DNA of 48,822 bases from Trebouxia sp. TZW2008 (GCA_002118135.1 BDIU01000561.1:1-48822); one strand, 5' to 3'. Shown: positions 23,101-34,756, counted from the first letter of the stretch. Program-made: numbers and translations. Notes: generated by a model from the letters alone, not told the origin.

Positions 23101-25759
23101 GACGGGTATGTAAGTGGGGGAGGGCTTTACCAGGAGGGCGTCAAGGGGGAAGGTGAGGGGGAGGCCGTCCTCCATGAGCTTGCACTGCTCCTCCACACGC
23201 CGCCGCACCCACTCCAGCTTGCTGCCCTCAATGCCCCTAGCCGCCTCATTCCTCAGCAGCACCAGCAGGCTCAGCACCGACGGCACTGCCAGCGCAAACA
23301 ACGTCACCACAGCCTGCAGCAACAGGCAAATTTTGGTAACATAATTACACAGAAATTCAGAAGGGCTAAAAGCGAGGGCACCGCCAGCGCAAACAGCGTC
23401 GCCACAGCCTGCAGCAACAGGCCAGCATTGGCACAGCAGCAGTTTACTGTTACCCTTAAGGCACAACCACAGCAACACCATCACCATGGTGTTCAAGCCT
23501 GTTGTCTTCAGCGACCCAAGATGACAACATGATGAAAGTGGTACCCAGCAGTGAGGCAGGTGAGAATGTCAAGGGCTCTCAACAATGACGCCAATGACAA
23601 TGCAATTGCTCTGGAAGTCAGTGCAGAACTGCACAACGCAGTGACTTGCTTCACACAGGTACAGCCCAGGGCAAAAGTGGCTTACAATGACATCAATGGT
23701 GATGCAGTAGGTACAAAACATTGCTTGACAAAGAAACAGCCTAAGGCAAAGTGGCTTGCAATGACCCCGATAATGATTAATAACTTTGGAGAGTCAAAGC
23801 AGATGTCCACAATGCACAACGTGGCTTCACACAGAAATAGCCCAAGGCAAATATAACTCACAATGACACCAATGATGATGCGTTACTCTCAAAGATGCAT
23901 CACACAGAATCAGTTTAAGGCAAAAACGGCTTACAATGATACCAATGATGCTGCAGTTGCTTGAGAAATTCGTGCAGAACTCAAAGATGCAAAAAGATGC
24001 TTCCCGCAGGAATAGCCTCAGGCAGAAGTTGCTTACAATGATACCAATGATGATGCGGTTGCTCTGGAAGTCAGTGCAGAACTCCACAGGGTAGGCCTGG
24101 CAGCCATTGCAACCAGTGGCGGCCAGCAGGGCACGCGTACAGGTGTTGGTGACAGCACAGGAGCAGGTGCTGCAGCCTGCTGAGGCCGCCTGCAGCTGAC
24201 TGCACCTGCAAGCACAGGCCAAACACTTCTCAAACATGCTCAATATAGATGGTTTACGACAGCACAGGACCAAAGTGGATGGCGACAGTTGATTCCTCCA
24301 GTGCGTACCTAGCTGGGCCTGCTGAGCCTCTAGCACACTTTTATGATGATTTCTGAAACAAGTGGACACACACAAAACATAGTGAAACAAAACAAAGCAA
24401 AGCAAAAGACAAGGCCAACAAGACGAAAGGACGGACAATGATGATGACAAAGACATGTGCAAAGTATTGTGCCTGATCCTTTTTGCTCTTGGCTCTGTCC
24501 ATGTATGTTGTTTGTTGCACATCGAAAGTGAGGTGACGAGCTTCAGCATTTTGACATGATATCTGCTGCATTGTTAATGATCCATTTCAAAGGTTCTGGC
24601 ATGCTGCAAGGTGAGCATTCAGTATGCACATGCATCGCCTGTTCACCATACATCAACAAAGGACACGCCTGCAGCCAAAGAGTGTGAATATGCAATGAGC
24701 AGTATGCACATGCAGACAGCAAGTGCTCAGACGCCAAATTTTGACAGCTGATGAAGAATGTGTCACTTGCACCAACTGGACATCTCCTCCTGCACTCAGT
24801 GCTTTTCTGTATAGTGAGCTTGCTTGAGTTTCACAGGATTGCTTACTTGAACTCCTGCTGCATGAAGACGTTTGCGTTGTGTGCGGAAAGTGCTGCGCCA
24901 AGCATAGCTCCCAGGATCACATGCAGCCCAAGGAGAAAGGCAGAGTTGCTCAACAAGGCTATGAGACCCTGCACAGGATGCACAAGTCAATCTGACCATT
25001 CAAGTTTACTTAGTTGGTGAAGCAGATTCCCAAAACTGCACTGATGAGCAAGCTTTGGGAAATCGCCGAGATTTCATATCGTAGCAACACTCAAGGATTT
25101 GTGCCGCGAAGAGACTGTTGATGTGACATGATGCAGCTGAATGCACTTTGGAGAACGATCCTTCGGTTGGCTGTTGTTCCCAACTATTCACGTCTGCAAA
25201 TGCAAGTCTGTCAACAGCAACGCCCTGTCAAGCACACACCGGCACAGAAGCAAAATTTGATACACAAAACATATGCTGCAGAGAAGGAAAAAGAGATAAG
25301 AGCCTCACCAGCAGACCGGCAAAGCCAATGATACCCCAGTGAGTGTAAGCTTCAATCCTAGCTCTGCCATCGTTGTGCCAAACCTACAAGATTCACCAAA
25401 TGACGGAAGGGAGTCACCTTAGAAAGGTACAGTGCTGACACCACTCTGTCTACCAGGTACAAGCAGCAAAGAAGCTTACGAAAATGAAGGCCAATATAGG
25501 TAGCACAGCGGCAATCATGGTTGCCAGGATGCACATCAGAGCCCCCTGCAACAACACACACAGCTCAGTGGAGGCTAAGCCAACTTGTACGAGTCGAGAA
25601 GGTCGATGCAAGCAGACTGTATGCAGAACTGACCACAGCTCGCAAGGCTCCACTGCCAACTCGGTATGGCTTCACAGTCTTTGGCATTGTAGAAGAGCCG
25701 GAAGGCTGCAACGGAGCGTTGCGTCCTCCTGAAGCCGTCCTTATGAATTTCGGTATCAT
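20160..25759 (-). CDS. Tetraspan membrane protein with Cys-rich loop and basic C-terminal tail
   Basis: Exons in phase: 25634-25759, 25480-25545 (TM1, ILATMIAAVLPILAFIF), 25309-25383 (TM2 starts, THWGIIGFAGLL), 24847-24968 (TM3, SAFLLGLHVILGAMLGAAL), 24309-24352, 24037-24179 (Cys-rich: GCSTCSCAVTNTC...GCNGCQ...FC), 23131-23313 (TM4, with the previous exon end IIIGII|AVVTLFALAVPS), 22606-22739, 21681-21777, 21097-21303 (Pro-rich, EPGYTPPPPEISPVP), perhaps an exon near 20600-20690 (KTLEAELAQKANIISG), and 20160-20300 (His/Arg/Lys-rich tail ending in TAA). Four membrane segments with a Cys-rich loop before TM4 resemble the tetraspanin plan, but I do not see the CCG motif, so homology is unproven. 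The loop probably faces the lumen or outside, and both ends the cytosol (inference). The last internal junction is unresolved. Confidence 0.8.
21758..21985 (-). repeat. Three copies of an exon 5' edge in the tetraspan gene, spacing 100 and 97 bp
   Basis: The acceptor edge of exon 21681-21777 (CAGCCCCAATAAATGCCCTG at 21761) recurs at 21861 (CAGCCCCAACAAAAGCCCTG, exactly 100 bp away) and near 21958 (GAGCCCATCAAACGCCCTG). The AG and first codons are kept in the first copy, which could act as an alternative acceptor. Confidence 0.88.
22315..22670 (-). repeat. Three tandem copies of a tetraspan-gene exon, two decayed
   Basis: Blocks starting CTGGCCAGC(C/T)TTGATCT at 22315, 22451 and 22605 (spacing 136 and 154) encode, on the minus strand, versions of AGFNVPAAPGTDEIKAGQ. 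The copy at 22605 is in phase with its neighbours. The middle copy reads SENQAGFNKPAAPGTDEIKAGQ and lacks the donor. The first copy reads DENKSGFHVPAA then a stop. All three keep intron-like flanks, so the duplicated unit included exon and intron. Confidence 0.88.
22966..22988 (+). other. G-run GGGG-AA-G9-AA-G6, possible G-quadruplex
   Basis: The plus strand reads GGGGA, A, nine Gs, AA, six Gs at 22966-22988. With two-base loops it could fold as a G-quadruplex on the plus strand. It lies in the intron between tetraspan exons at 22606-22739 and 23131-23313 (C-rich in the transcript). It could also be an assembly-prone homopolymer. Confidence 0.7.
23286..23425 (-). repeat. Echo of the TM4 exon edge, 95 bp away
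   Basis: The acceptor and start of exon 23131-23313 (GCCAGCGCAAACAACGTCAC at 23288) recur at 23383 as GCCAGCGCAAACAGCGTCGC, followed by the same CACAGCCTGCAGCAACAGGC. The second copy keeps the AG and would encode the same first TM4 residues before losing the frame. Confidence 0.88.
23583..24090 (-). repeat. Higher-order tandem array (176-bp unit made of 102 + 74 bp), copies of an exon 3' edge
   Basis: The block CAATGA(C/T)RCCAATGATGATGC begins at 23583, 23685, 23759, 23861, 23934 and 24036. Spacings are 102, 74, 102, 73 and 102 bp, so the array is three copies of a roughly 176-bp dimer. The member at 24036 is the donor end of the Cys-rich exon (RIIIGII). Other members keep the GTAAGC-like donor context (GCTTACAATG on the plus strand) and fragments of the exon (GCTCTGGAAGTCAGTGCAGA at 23608 and 24061). 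Confidence 0.9.
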
Positions 25760-26264
25760 GATTGCACAAGCCTGCATGCAATTCGCAAAGGTGACACACA
25801 GCAGCACAGTGTGCTAACATAGACTTTGACTATTGACGTTGAGCAAGGCTGACAGTGTGATGTGACACTTACAAGCTCAGTGAGCTTTCTGCCGACCGAA
25901 ATCAATTCATAGGGCCGGCCCCTGCCCTTCCAATTGCTTCGCAACAGCCAAACAAGCTTGACAGACCTTCAGAGGTGAGGGAACCGTTTGTGAAGTTGGC
26001 TTCAGTTCATGTTTCGCAAAGACTGATTTACGTAACCCCTTCGTCTTCTTCGATGTCCAGCTAGCAGGCCCCGGTCAAACCAAAAAGTTTGCGCAGGTGC
26101 ACACGGTCAATAGCAACGTGCACGAAAATCGCGGAGAAGACCGCAGTCCTGTTTGCGGCGTCGCCACCTGTCATGTCTCTACTCAGAAGTCCGAGCAGTC
26201 AACAACAAAGGCAGTGAGTCTGCATGTCGCTGTGAGTGGGAACTTCAGCTTGGCAGTGGAGCGC
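25760..26264. promoter_or_regulatory. Bidirectional promoter region between tetraspan gene and Vps38-like gene
   Basis: The two genes diverge across about 505 bases. The sequence carries more CpG than the introns around it (26040-26140). No TATA box stands out. Shared control is possible but not shown. Confidence 0.55.
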
Positions 26265-29200
26265 ATGAAACGAATTACACCCAGAGTATGACCAGCCGCA
26301 ATGCCGATCTCGTCGCAGGAGACGACATGGGTACGTCCACCTTGCCTGGTGCCTTGATCGAGTCGCTGCGATCGCTACGCTCGCTACGCAGCGCGTGTGC
26401 AAGCGGATGGAACGTCGTTGCTGTGCAAAATCGCAGCCATAACACATTAGACGGTACTGACACTGCGGATCCACCAGTCATTTGCAGAAGTCGAGTTGCT
26501 GTGGCTTGCAGAGACCAACGAGACTCTTGGACCACCTTCGCTGCATCCGCGGTCGAAACCTATCAGTGCCCTCGCATCAATTCGATGGCAGCGCATACTA
26601 CTTCGAATTGTTCGCCAGCCCAGCTGACACACCAGATGGTGACGTTCAGCAGGACCAGCAAACACTGTACTCCAGTGAAAGCGTGAGTCGACCGTCTGCT
26701 CACTTGAGGGCTCTAGCAGTCACCTTTGTCTCAACTCGGTCAGCAGACTGACCATCCTTTACATTGAATGCAGATCCAAAGCACCTGCAACCCTGACTGG
26801 GCTGCGATCAGTTGGCCTGACGCCGTGAAGACACAGCTGCGCACCATCACAACCATCGTCCTTCATGTCTATGTGGCACACACCAGCCCGCATCAGGTCA
26901 AGCGGCCAGTACCAGGGCAGATTATCCCACACCATGCTGTTCTGGAGGCCACAGCTGGCACATGTTTGAACCTCGCCTCGGATGCTCCTCAGCATCACCC
27001 TGAAGCTCAGCTCAAGCAGCACATCGGTCACCAGGAATTTGAGTCTGCCACAGCCATCAGTGACAGTGACACCTCAAACATTCCAGATGCAGAGGCTGAA
27101 GCTGCAAGTGATACATCCAGCATACCAGATGCAGACAGTACACATTCACAGCAAGCTGAGCATGATGATGTTAAGACACCTTCACAACAAGACGCGAATG
27201 ATTCAGAAAGCAATCATTCACAAGAGGACAGAAGTTATGCTGACAGCACAGCTATGGATCAGGAGCAACAGCAGTCTCGTCCGCAAACGGATGCTTCTCG
27301 GACAGTGTCATCATCATCTGTGATGTCAGCTGAGCAAGGGCAGTCTGGCTCTCAAGTGCATACGTCTGAAGCAATTTCAGGACGATCGCTTGTGATGACA
27401 GCCGAGATCAATTTGAATGAGCTGCATGTCTTTCATCCAGACCTTGCAGCCCTGAATGTGTGTCTCCCGCCCAACACCCTGGTACTGGAGTTGACGGAAG
27501 GCTGGTGTCTTTTCCCCTCTCTGGATGTTGCAAGCGCATCTGGTGATCAGGCACAGCATGCCAACCATGCTACTGCCAATGCGCCTGATACTCCTGGCAG
27601 CTCGACAGCCCAGGAACTGTCTTCAGCTGCAGGCTTTGCACCCACAATTGGCTCTTTGTCTGAGCAGGTACCTTTGACCTCAAGATACAATGCTTTTTGC
27701 TTTGTTACAGTGTGCATGTACGTTTTCTTATGTACTGTCTTTGCACCAAAGTGCCCATCAGCTTGTGTCTGAGCATGGCTGTAACGCTCATCAATGTCAA
27801 AGTTAATACTGCATGCTGCTTGCAAGCTGTGCGCAGCAGGGTTCTGCTTGAGAGGATGTTTTGCATCTCCAAAATGCAGCAATCCCTGGATCATTTGGAT
27901 CACAGAGGCCCTGATTATCGAGAGCTTTTCCCTGTGCTGTTTTTCTTCAAATAAGCATTGTTTGAATGCGGTTTGGCCAGTTCTGCTGTACCATATCTGC
28001 TTGGGCCCTGCATGATTGAGAAGGTCTGTTGCACGCATATACATGTGTTCAGCACGATGTGCCCTGCACAATTGGGCGCATCTGTTGTATGACATTTGCA
28101 CGTGCTTTCCTGTGCAGAAGGCGCGGCAGCAGCTGGCAGAGAGTCTGCTGAACAGACCAGCGCAACCAACATCACCTGCCACGCCTGTGCCTGCTGCCAC
28201 AACTCCAGAAGTAGGCAGGTGATCATCAAATCCTGCCTGTGCACTGGAGCATACTGCTGTCACCTAGCAGATAAGCAGACTTGATTTAGCTCTGATTGCC
28301 TTCAGTCCATGTGCCTCAAAGCCAATGGATGACCACCTAAGTATGAAGGTGACCAAGAGTTTTTGACCATCCACTTGAGCATCTTGCTGTCATCTGACCT
28401 TCTGCTAAGAAGAGCTTGCAACTGCACACTGGTTGCGCATGTGTTCCATGCAAACCCAACAGCATCGCCAGCAAGCTGCAACGTCACCGCGTGCTGAATG
28501 CAGCTCTGAGCCTTTGCATTGTGTGAGCCATCAGGCTGAGCAGGTGGTTGAGCGCTGACTACTTGACTGTGCTCAAGCATTGGCACACACTGCCAGCACA
28601 ACACAGTCACAAGCGAGGCTCTATGACGGGGTCTGTTGGACTGCTCAGCATACTTGGCAATGAATGAGCAGCAACAAGCGAATGCATGCAGCATATCTAC
28701 CAACATGCTGCATGCAGGTTGAGGGGTCTAGTGAAGGCAAAGCTGGGATTCGCCTTTGGCAGCGGTCCTGATTTGGCTGGCCTGCACAGCCCGCCGGGGG
28801 CATCCTCAGAGCATCAAGCCAGAATGGCTTCAGCCCTGCAAGCCTCCACAAGTGGCAGGCCTGAAAAGGCGCTCAAGGTATGCCAACCTTCCCTGCTTCG
28901 CCATTTGCAGACATGCTTGCATTACGTGGTTCCAGGAGACATATCACAGCGCTGGCTTGTGCCCTTGTGTCAGGTCATGGCTGCCGTCAAGCTTGCTGCT
29001 ACTTTGAGGTTGACAGCATCAAAGTAAGAGTGCGCTGCGTGTGACACTTTTATTTGCAAGAACAGCAGATCAGGATCGTGTTATACAGACCAGAACAGTG
29101 CGACAGACTTGTCCCTTTGCACAATGTATACAATGAACTTTTGTGTAATTGCAGGTGGATGTGGCTGGTCTTGACAAGCAAATGGTGACTCTCATGCGTA

Positions 29201-32200
29201 AGCAGCAACAGCTGCAAGCAGCGTTGGACAGGAAGGAGGACCTGTGCCAAACACTGTCACAGGTAGTCAAGCTAGCCTGACAACAATGCTCAGGAGCATC
29301 AAAACAAGCAATGCGAATCGTGCGCCTGTCTGTCAGCGCTACTGAGCGAGCACGCTTGAGCTGCACTGCAACTTGGGCTCTCATGTCATTAGAGTGTTTC
29401 CCTGTGATGCATGATGAAACGGCACAGCAGGAGGAACAGCACATTGCCAGCACATTACTACAAACACATATCATACTCTCACCCTGCTCACTGTGCATTT
29501 GCCCAGTAGATTGTGCTATTGGACCACAGTGGCGCTGGAACTGAGGCATGGGTTTCTGCCAAGTTCTGTGGAAAAGCTGACTTCATGTTAAGCGTAGGCA
29601 CTGGATCATCACAACACAGCGCAACAGCAGCATCTGCGGCTGGACGCCCTACGGCACGCTCGAGAACAGCACAAGCAGCGCGCTGAAAACTGCCAGGCAT
29701 GCATTGATGGCATGGCCAGGAGCCAAGATCTGTCCCGCACCATCCTCAAAGCACAGCTGCAGTCTCTGCAACATGCTTTGCAGACCCTCAAGGTATTATG
29801 TGTGGCTTAGCGACCTGCAATTCTGCTTGTGCACGCTGCATAGGATGTTCATTTTGCCTCGAGAGTGACTTTGTCATGCACAAGTTTTGAGTTTGATGGA
29901 GTGATCTGCGATGTGGTGAGGCATGCATTGAAGGCACAGCCAGAAGCCAGGATCTATCCCGCACCATCCTCAAAGCACAGCTGCAGTTTTTGCAAAACGC
30001 TTTGCAGACTCTCAAGGTACAGTGTAACAAGGTCAGAGCTTGCGCAGTGGAGAGTTGAGTCACCCAAAGGCCCAGGTTTGCATGCTCTGCAGAACTTGCC
30101 ATGTCCCCTCAAGACATGGCTTTTGAAAAGTACCTGTGGTCTGTCATGCTGTTTGCCATATGTTACAAACCCTCAGGGTGCGCCACATGCATGCTGCAGA
30201 AAGCATGTATGCGAGACCTGAGCGCAGTTATCCAAGTGAATAAGCTCTGTGGGTATGCAGGCTGCCAAGCAGCGGCTGGACAGTGCTGATGTGATGGTGA
30301 AGGGACCCGAGGGGGGTCTGAGGTGGCGCCCCCTGCACGCTGCCTTGGTGGGGCGTCGATGCAGCATGGCAACTCTGCTGGGCAAGCTGTATGCTGTTGG
30401 ACCCCAGACTGGTGAGCTGACAAGCATAACGCCAACAGCTGAACCTTACTGCTCTTGTCAACTTTGGTGGTGCTGTGTGAAGTGCATATTGCTTGGGCAG
30501 CTGCATGCTCATGCCATATCTCAATTTGCACCTGCAAGCGGTGCCAAACGCATGCCACTTGTCGATACTGCTAGGCCATGCACCAAACATTCAGGAAGCT
30601 GTTTGTGGCCTTCAGTCCCTGGTCAACAAGGACCACTAAGGCCTTTGTTGACTGTCCGCACCTCTAGCAACACCTGCACCTCTCAAAGCATTATTTCTGG
30701 TTGTGCAATCCTCATGTGCTGTGTAGCAGTGACTGGGTGCCAGGCGCCCTTCTGCGATTGCACATGATGCAATTCGCATGTTGCTTGTTGCTGGTGCCAG
30801 CTTCTTGCAATGCAATAACCTGTCTGCATCTTTCAGTCTTTGAAGCAGAATAAGACCCTCACAGCACTCGCTGGCTGTCCATTTGCCCTGCCTCAGAGCA
30901 GTCTCACAGGGAGTTGACTTGCGTGATGCTGTGGTGTAGTGACTGTGTGCCAAGCTCCGGCAAACGGCTTCCTGGAGGACCAGCTGGAAAGAGGCTGGTG
31001 GGCTGGCTCCGATGCAGGTACCCCACCTCAATTTGCGCAATGAGTATCAACTTGATTTGTGCAATGTGCAATGTTGATGTGTATGATGAAGGTCACATTG
31101 ATCAGTGCGACAAAGATCACATCAATTTGTGCTATGAGGATCACATTCTTGAAACGAAAACCGGGACATGCCATGCGAAGCGATTGCTAACAGTGCATGT
31201 CACAGCAGTGGTTGAAAGGCAGCTGGAACGGCAGGCGCAGCAGGTGTGCTGCGAAGGCCTTTGCAGCCATCACTGGCTGCAGTTTTGCTTTGTGTCATTC
31301 TTTTGCACTCATCAGCTCTTGCTGTGTCAAATAGTGACCCAGGCCTCTGCTGAGTACATGTCATAGTCTTGATTTGCACCTGAGTTGCCTGAAGCACTTT
31401 TGTGGCTTTTCTCCTATGCAACTCCATCAACGGAATCCTGTTTCAAAAGCAAGCGGTTTGATATATCACATCGACTCTCCAGAATGCCAAGCAGCAAGTT
31501 CAATAGAAAGTCATACTGAAATGAACTGTGAATCTGTCGCAGGGTCAAGCTGCAGTGGCAGCCCCAAAGCCCTCATTGTCACCCGCCGCAAGCAAGCCAC
31601 CAATGCCTCCAAAAATGGTTTCAGGTGACATTCATGCAACTTATTCATCCTTTTTACAAGAATATCTGCATTGCAATCGTTGATAGCTCATGCTGATGAC
31701 ATGTGGACTGCAGTGCTGCTGAGTGTAGCAGCTGCAGCCCTCAATGTTGCTCTGAACACTGTATGGCTTTGTTCAACAATGCTGTTGCCCCGTGCTACTG
31801 CTGCTTCAGTAAGTGCATGCAATAGATTTTCAACTCATCACCCTTACAAGCCTAGGCGTGTGTGGTGCTCATGGAGCTAGCTGTGTCAGTGTGCATTGCT
31901 TCATGTTTGGTGACAAGTCACACTGACTCTGCGTGGCTGGCACAATACATGTGGCTTGCTGACTCAATGCCTGCAGTGCCGATGGTGCGTTCATGTGAAC
32001 TAGCTGGACACAGTCCTTTGTGCCTAGTGTGAGGAAGAGGAATCAGATTCTACATCCCTTATCAGCCAACAAGGCTGTGATGCATGTACCAAGAGGGAAG
32101 CCCCCTTGGTCATGTCATTCAGTGATGCTCGCTCTTGACCTGATGCAGAAGTACAGTTTGACGCGTGCATTGACATCAAATGAGCCTTGAGGGTCAAGCT

Positions 32201-33618
32201 AAAACTGATGGGCAGCCAGCCAAGTGAAACGCTCTGGCTTCATACTGCCTTACAGTAGACTGCCAGCTGCTCACATTGCTGCGCTGTTAACAGGCAAGCA
32301 GCATTGCTAACCATTGGTGGCCTGGATCTAGACCCCCTACTGGGCAAGGGGGGGTTGAATGGCATCATGAATTGGGAGGGTGATCGCCATGACATGCGTA
32401 AGGCTGCAGCAGCCCTAGGCTATTTGGCAGCTGTGGTGGAGCGCCTAGGGTTCTACTTGGATGTTCCCTTGCGCTACCCTATCAGGCTGGGAAACTGCAA
32501 AAGCTTGATGCTTAGTCATGCTGGCACAGCTGGAAATCACAGGTGGGTTTTCACCATGTGCATGGTTTGTCTCATCGTCAAAGTGTAAGTGCTGCACTGT
32601 GACATCATGACCACAGCGCAGCTCTTTTGCTGCACTCAAGAACTGAAAGTATGTTGATCAACATGATATTGACCACTGTGCGTGTAACTTATGGTGCAGC
32701 TGGCATCTGCTGCAGGTCCACATTTGTGTGAAGTGACCTATGTCAAAAAGACATCATTTGCAGCTTTTACAGAGCTTCAGCGATTGCTTTTGCTGACTGC
32801 CATGAGCCTGTGACTGCAGTTAAAACCTCCTGCATTGGATCCATGTCTGAATTGCTGGTTTTGTGCCTGACAAGACTACACTTGAGCAACACACACCCAG
32901 CACCTGAGCTGCAGTTATGTTTACTGTTATCACTCTGCAGATGACTGGAAGTGTTGGGATTCTCCTTCTTGGTTGAGTTGTTGTCGTGGACACTGACATG
33001 GTTGAGTTGCTCATTTTGTGTAACATTTTCTTGCAGTTCTACACCGACGGACCAGCATTCAGCTGACAGACAGCAAACTACGCACTCCATGACAGCATTC
33101 AGCAAGCGCACAACAGCTGGCACTGATGAGTTTCCCCTTTACTGTGAGGGAGTGGACCGTGGCAGATTTGCATATGCCATCTACCTTCTCAACAAGGTAA
33201 TGCATTGCAGCCTGCATGCATTTATTTCGGTGATGCAGTTCTTGAACAGCGTACACATTTCAGAAAGAAGCAATCACACAGCCGCTTCTGTTGAGTGTCG
33301 CTTGCATGGTGTCAGACGCATGCAACAGCAGATGTCGCCGAGTATTCAAGACCTGCACCATTAATGTTGCATCTTACTGGCTACCAGGCACCTGCAACAT
33401 GATAAGCTCAACACAAAGCTTACAATAAGCTATGTGCATGGCAGTGTTGCATAATCCGCGTGCTGCTCGCCTGATGTAACCTGTGGTAGCGACAATTCTG
33501 GTGCTGATGCATGCAGGATGTTGAGCAGCTGTTGAACGAGCACGGCTTGACAGGCACAGGGGCTAGTCAAGTACTCGCAAACCTCCACAAACTGCTGGCT
33601 GCTGCTGCTTCTGCTTAA
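26265..33618 (+). CDS. VPS38: UVRAG/Vps38-like subunit of class III PI3-kinase complex
   Basis: Vps38/UVRAG pairs with Beclin-1/Vps30 in Vps34 complex II, which makes PI3P on endosomes. Exons in phase: 26512-26682 (LDHLRCIRGRNL, then C2-like SAYYFELFASP), 26774-27667 (CNPDWAAISWPDAV and, after a Ser/Asp/Gln-rich insert, LPPNTLVLELTEGWCLFPSL), 28118-28218, 28718-28877, 29155-29262 and 29598-29792 (coiled coil), 30261-30411 (LVGRRCSMATLLGKLYAVGP, as in the BARA-type domain), 31543-31624, 32294-32542 (LTIGGLDLD...AAALGYLAAVV...LDVPLRYPIRLGN), 33037-33196 (FPLYCEGVDRGRFAYAIYLL) and 33517-33618 (DVEQLLNEHGL, stop TAA). These motifs and their order match UVRAG/Vps38. The first exon is uncertain: the phase-compatible choice is ATG at 26265 (MKRITPR), while ATG at 26288 is out of phase. 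Exons between 30411 and 31543 may be missing. Confidence 0.88.
29693..30016 (+). repeat. Duplicated coiled-coil exon end in the Vps38-like gene
   Basis: The last 100 or so bases of exon 29598-29792 recur at about 29917-30016, about 224 bp downstream. Both contain CCGCACCATCCTCAAAGCAC, then a Leu/Gln-rich stretch and AAG|GTA donor. The second copy is open and reads CIEGTARSQDLSRTILKAQL beside CIDGMARSQDLSRTILKAQL. It lacks a clear acceptor at a matching phase; it may be an extra or mutually exclusive exon. Confidence 0.88.
31029..31149 (+). repeat. Degenerate 24-bp tandem repeat in a Vps38-like gene intron
   Basis: About five units of roughly 24 bp with the pattern (G/A)AT..GTGC.A..A.GATCACAT(T/C). 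The three best are consecutive at 31077-31147. In one plus frame they read as eight-residue repeats (HIDQCDKD, HINLCYED). No splice borders make it part of the gene model, but an exon here is possible because the model has a gap. Confidence 0.6.
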
Positions 33619-34756
33619 CAATGAGCTTCACCATTCCTCAAAATTGAACTCACTGTCTCGTTTCTTCCCTTTGAGTCAGACTTGATATTTGTTATTACTG
33701 TTTACTGCTTATGGCAATTGCTACAGTCCTTGCTGTGCAGTCTCAATCTGAATTTCTCAAGGGCCAGATCTGCAGATGTTTTCGCTCTTGAGAAACACTC
33801 CATCACCCTGCCCGGCTACACTTCAAAAGCGCAGATGTATACGCGTGTCATCATGTGCCTGACAGCTGAGCTTGGCTTTTGACACAGAGACCTTTTAGCA
33901 TTATACTTTGCATCATGACACCTTTCAAGCTATTAGGCAGCACTTGAGGATTTCATGTGAGATCTCTAGATGTAATATAGCACACAGGGCATGAATGGCA
34001 TGAAGTGACAATCATTCCATTGCACACAGGAAAGGACCTTTCACATTGAGCACGTTCTCAGTCGTTGTCGTTCTGTCGAACAGAGTCGTGAAAGTATGAT
34101 AGCTGTGCGCCACAGACACATCAACACGAAATCCTAGTGGACAAGTCTATTAGTCTGAGCCTCTGTCATGCGCACTATATATGTTCATCAGTCACACTAT
34201 CATCTGCCACCTAGGATTGTTCTGACACTGTAGGGCATGTCATTCAGCAATTTGAATGAAGATCCGATGTTACAGCACATGCATATCATGGCATGCTATG
34301 AGAGGAAAGAAGAAACGCCAAAGCCGTTAGGCATCATGATGGGATCTTCTGTGAGTAAACAGAGAGGAGTTGCTGCTCTGAAAGCAGCAACCAGCACAAA
34401 TTCTGTGCATTGCACGTTGCAGCCTGGTCGAGGTAGGTTGTCACCTGCGCAGGGCCCAAGATAGCTGAAAGACATGTGTGGTTAAACCATGACATACAGG
34501 AGCTGTATTTCTGAAGGACTGTTTGAGTTGCAGAAGTCGCTTGATACTGTTGGGTTGGTGTGCTATTGGCAATGAGTGGTAAGCGTGGGTTTCTGCAACA
34601 TCAGTAGCATGAATAGCAGCATGCACTCATAGTGGACATCTATGTTGTTGCATGTGATGGGCACGGTGGTCATGGTGAGCATGCAAGACAGGTGATGTGC
34701 GCCCTGCAACGAGGCACAAGCGACAGCTTTTGATTTGATGCAGGATCATAGCTGCA
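33619..34756. other. Convergent intergenic region between Vps38-like gene and gene 34757-38864
   Basis: About 1.1 kb holding the 3'UTRs of two converging genes. A plus-strand open stretch at 34237-34464 begins with ATG (MSFSNLNEDPM) but has no splice support or recognisable domain, so I do not call it a gene. Confidence 0.45.

Noticed and set aside
23827..24549. 240-codon minus-strand open frame
   Set aside because: It spans two introns of the tetraspan gene and the echo array. Only its Cys-rich middle (24037-24179) is in phase with other exons.
26340..26400. Short direct repeat TCGCTGCGATCGCTACGCTCGC as a regulatory site
   Set aside because: A simple local repetition in the first intron or 5' region of the Vps38-like gene; no known motif matches.
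26153..26686. 177-codon plus-strand open frame over the start of the Vps38-like gene
   Set aside because: A different frame (LLDHLRCIRGRNL...YYFELFASP) matches the family and joins in phase to the next exon; this one does not.
27547..28263. 238-codon minus-strand open frame
   Set aside because: Opposite to the Vps38-like exons 26774-27667 and 28118-28218, whose motifs and splice phases support the plus strand.
34237..34464. 75-codon plus-strand gene between converging genes
   Set aside because: Starts with ATG but has no recognisable motif; a chance frame of this length is expected.
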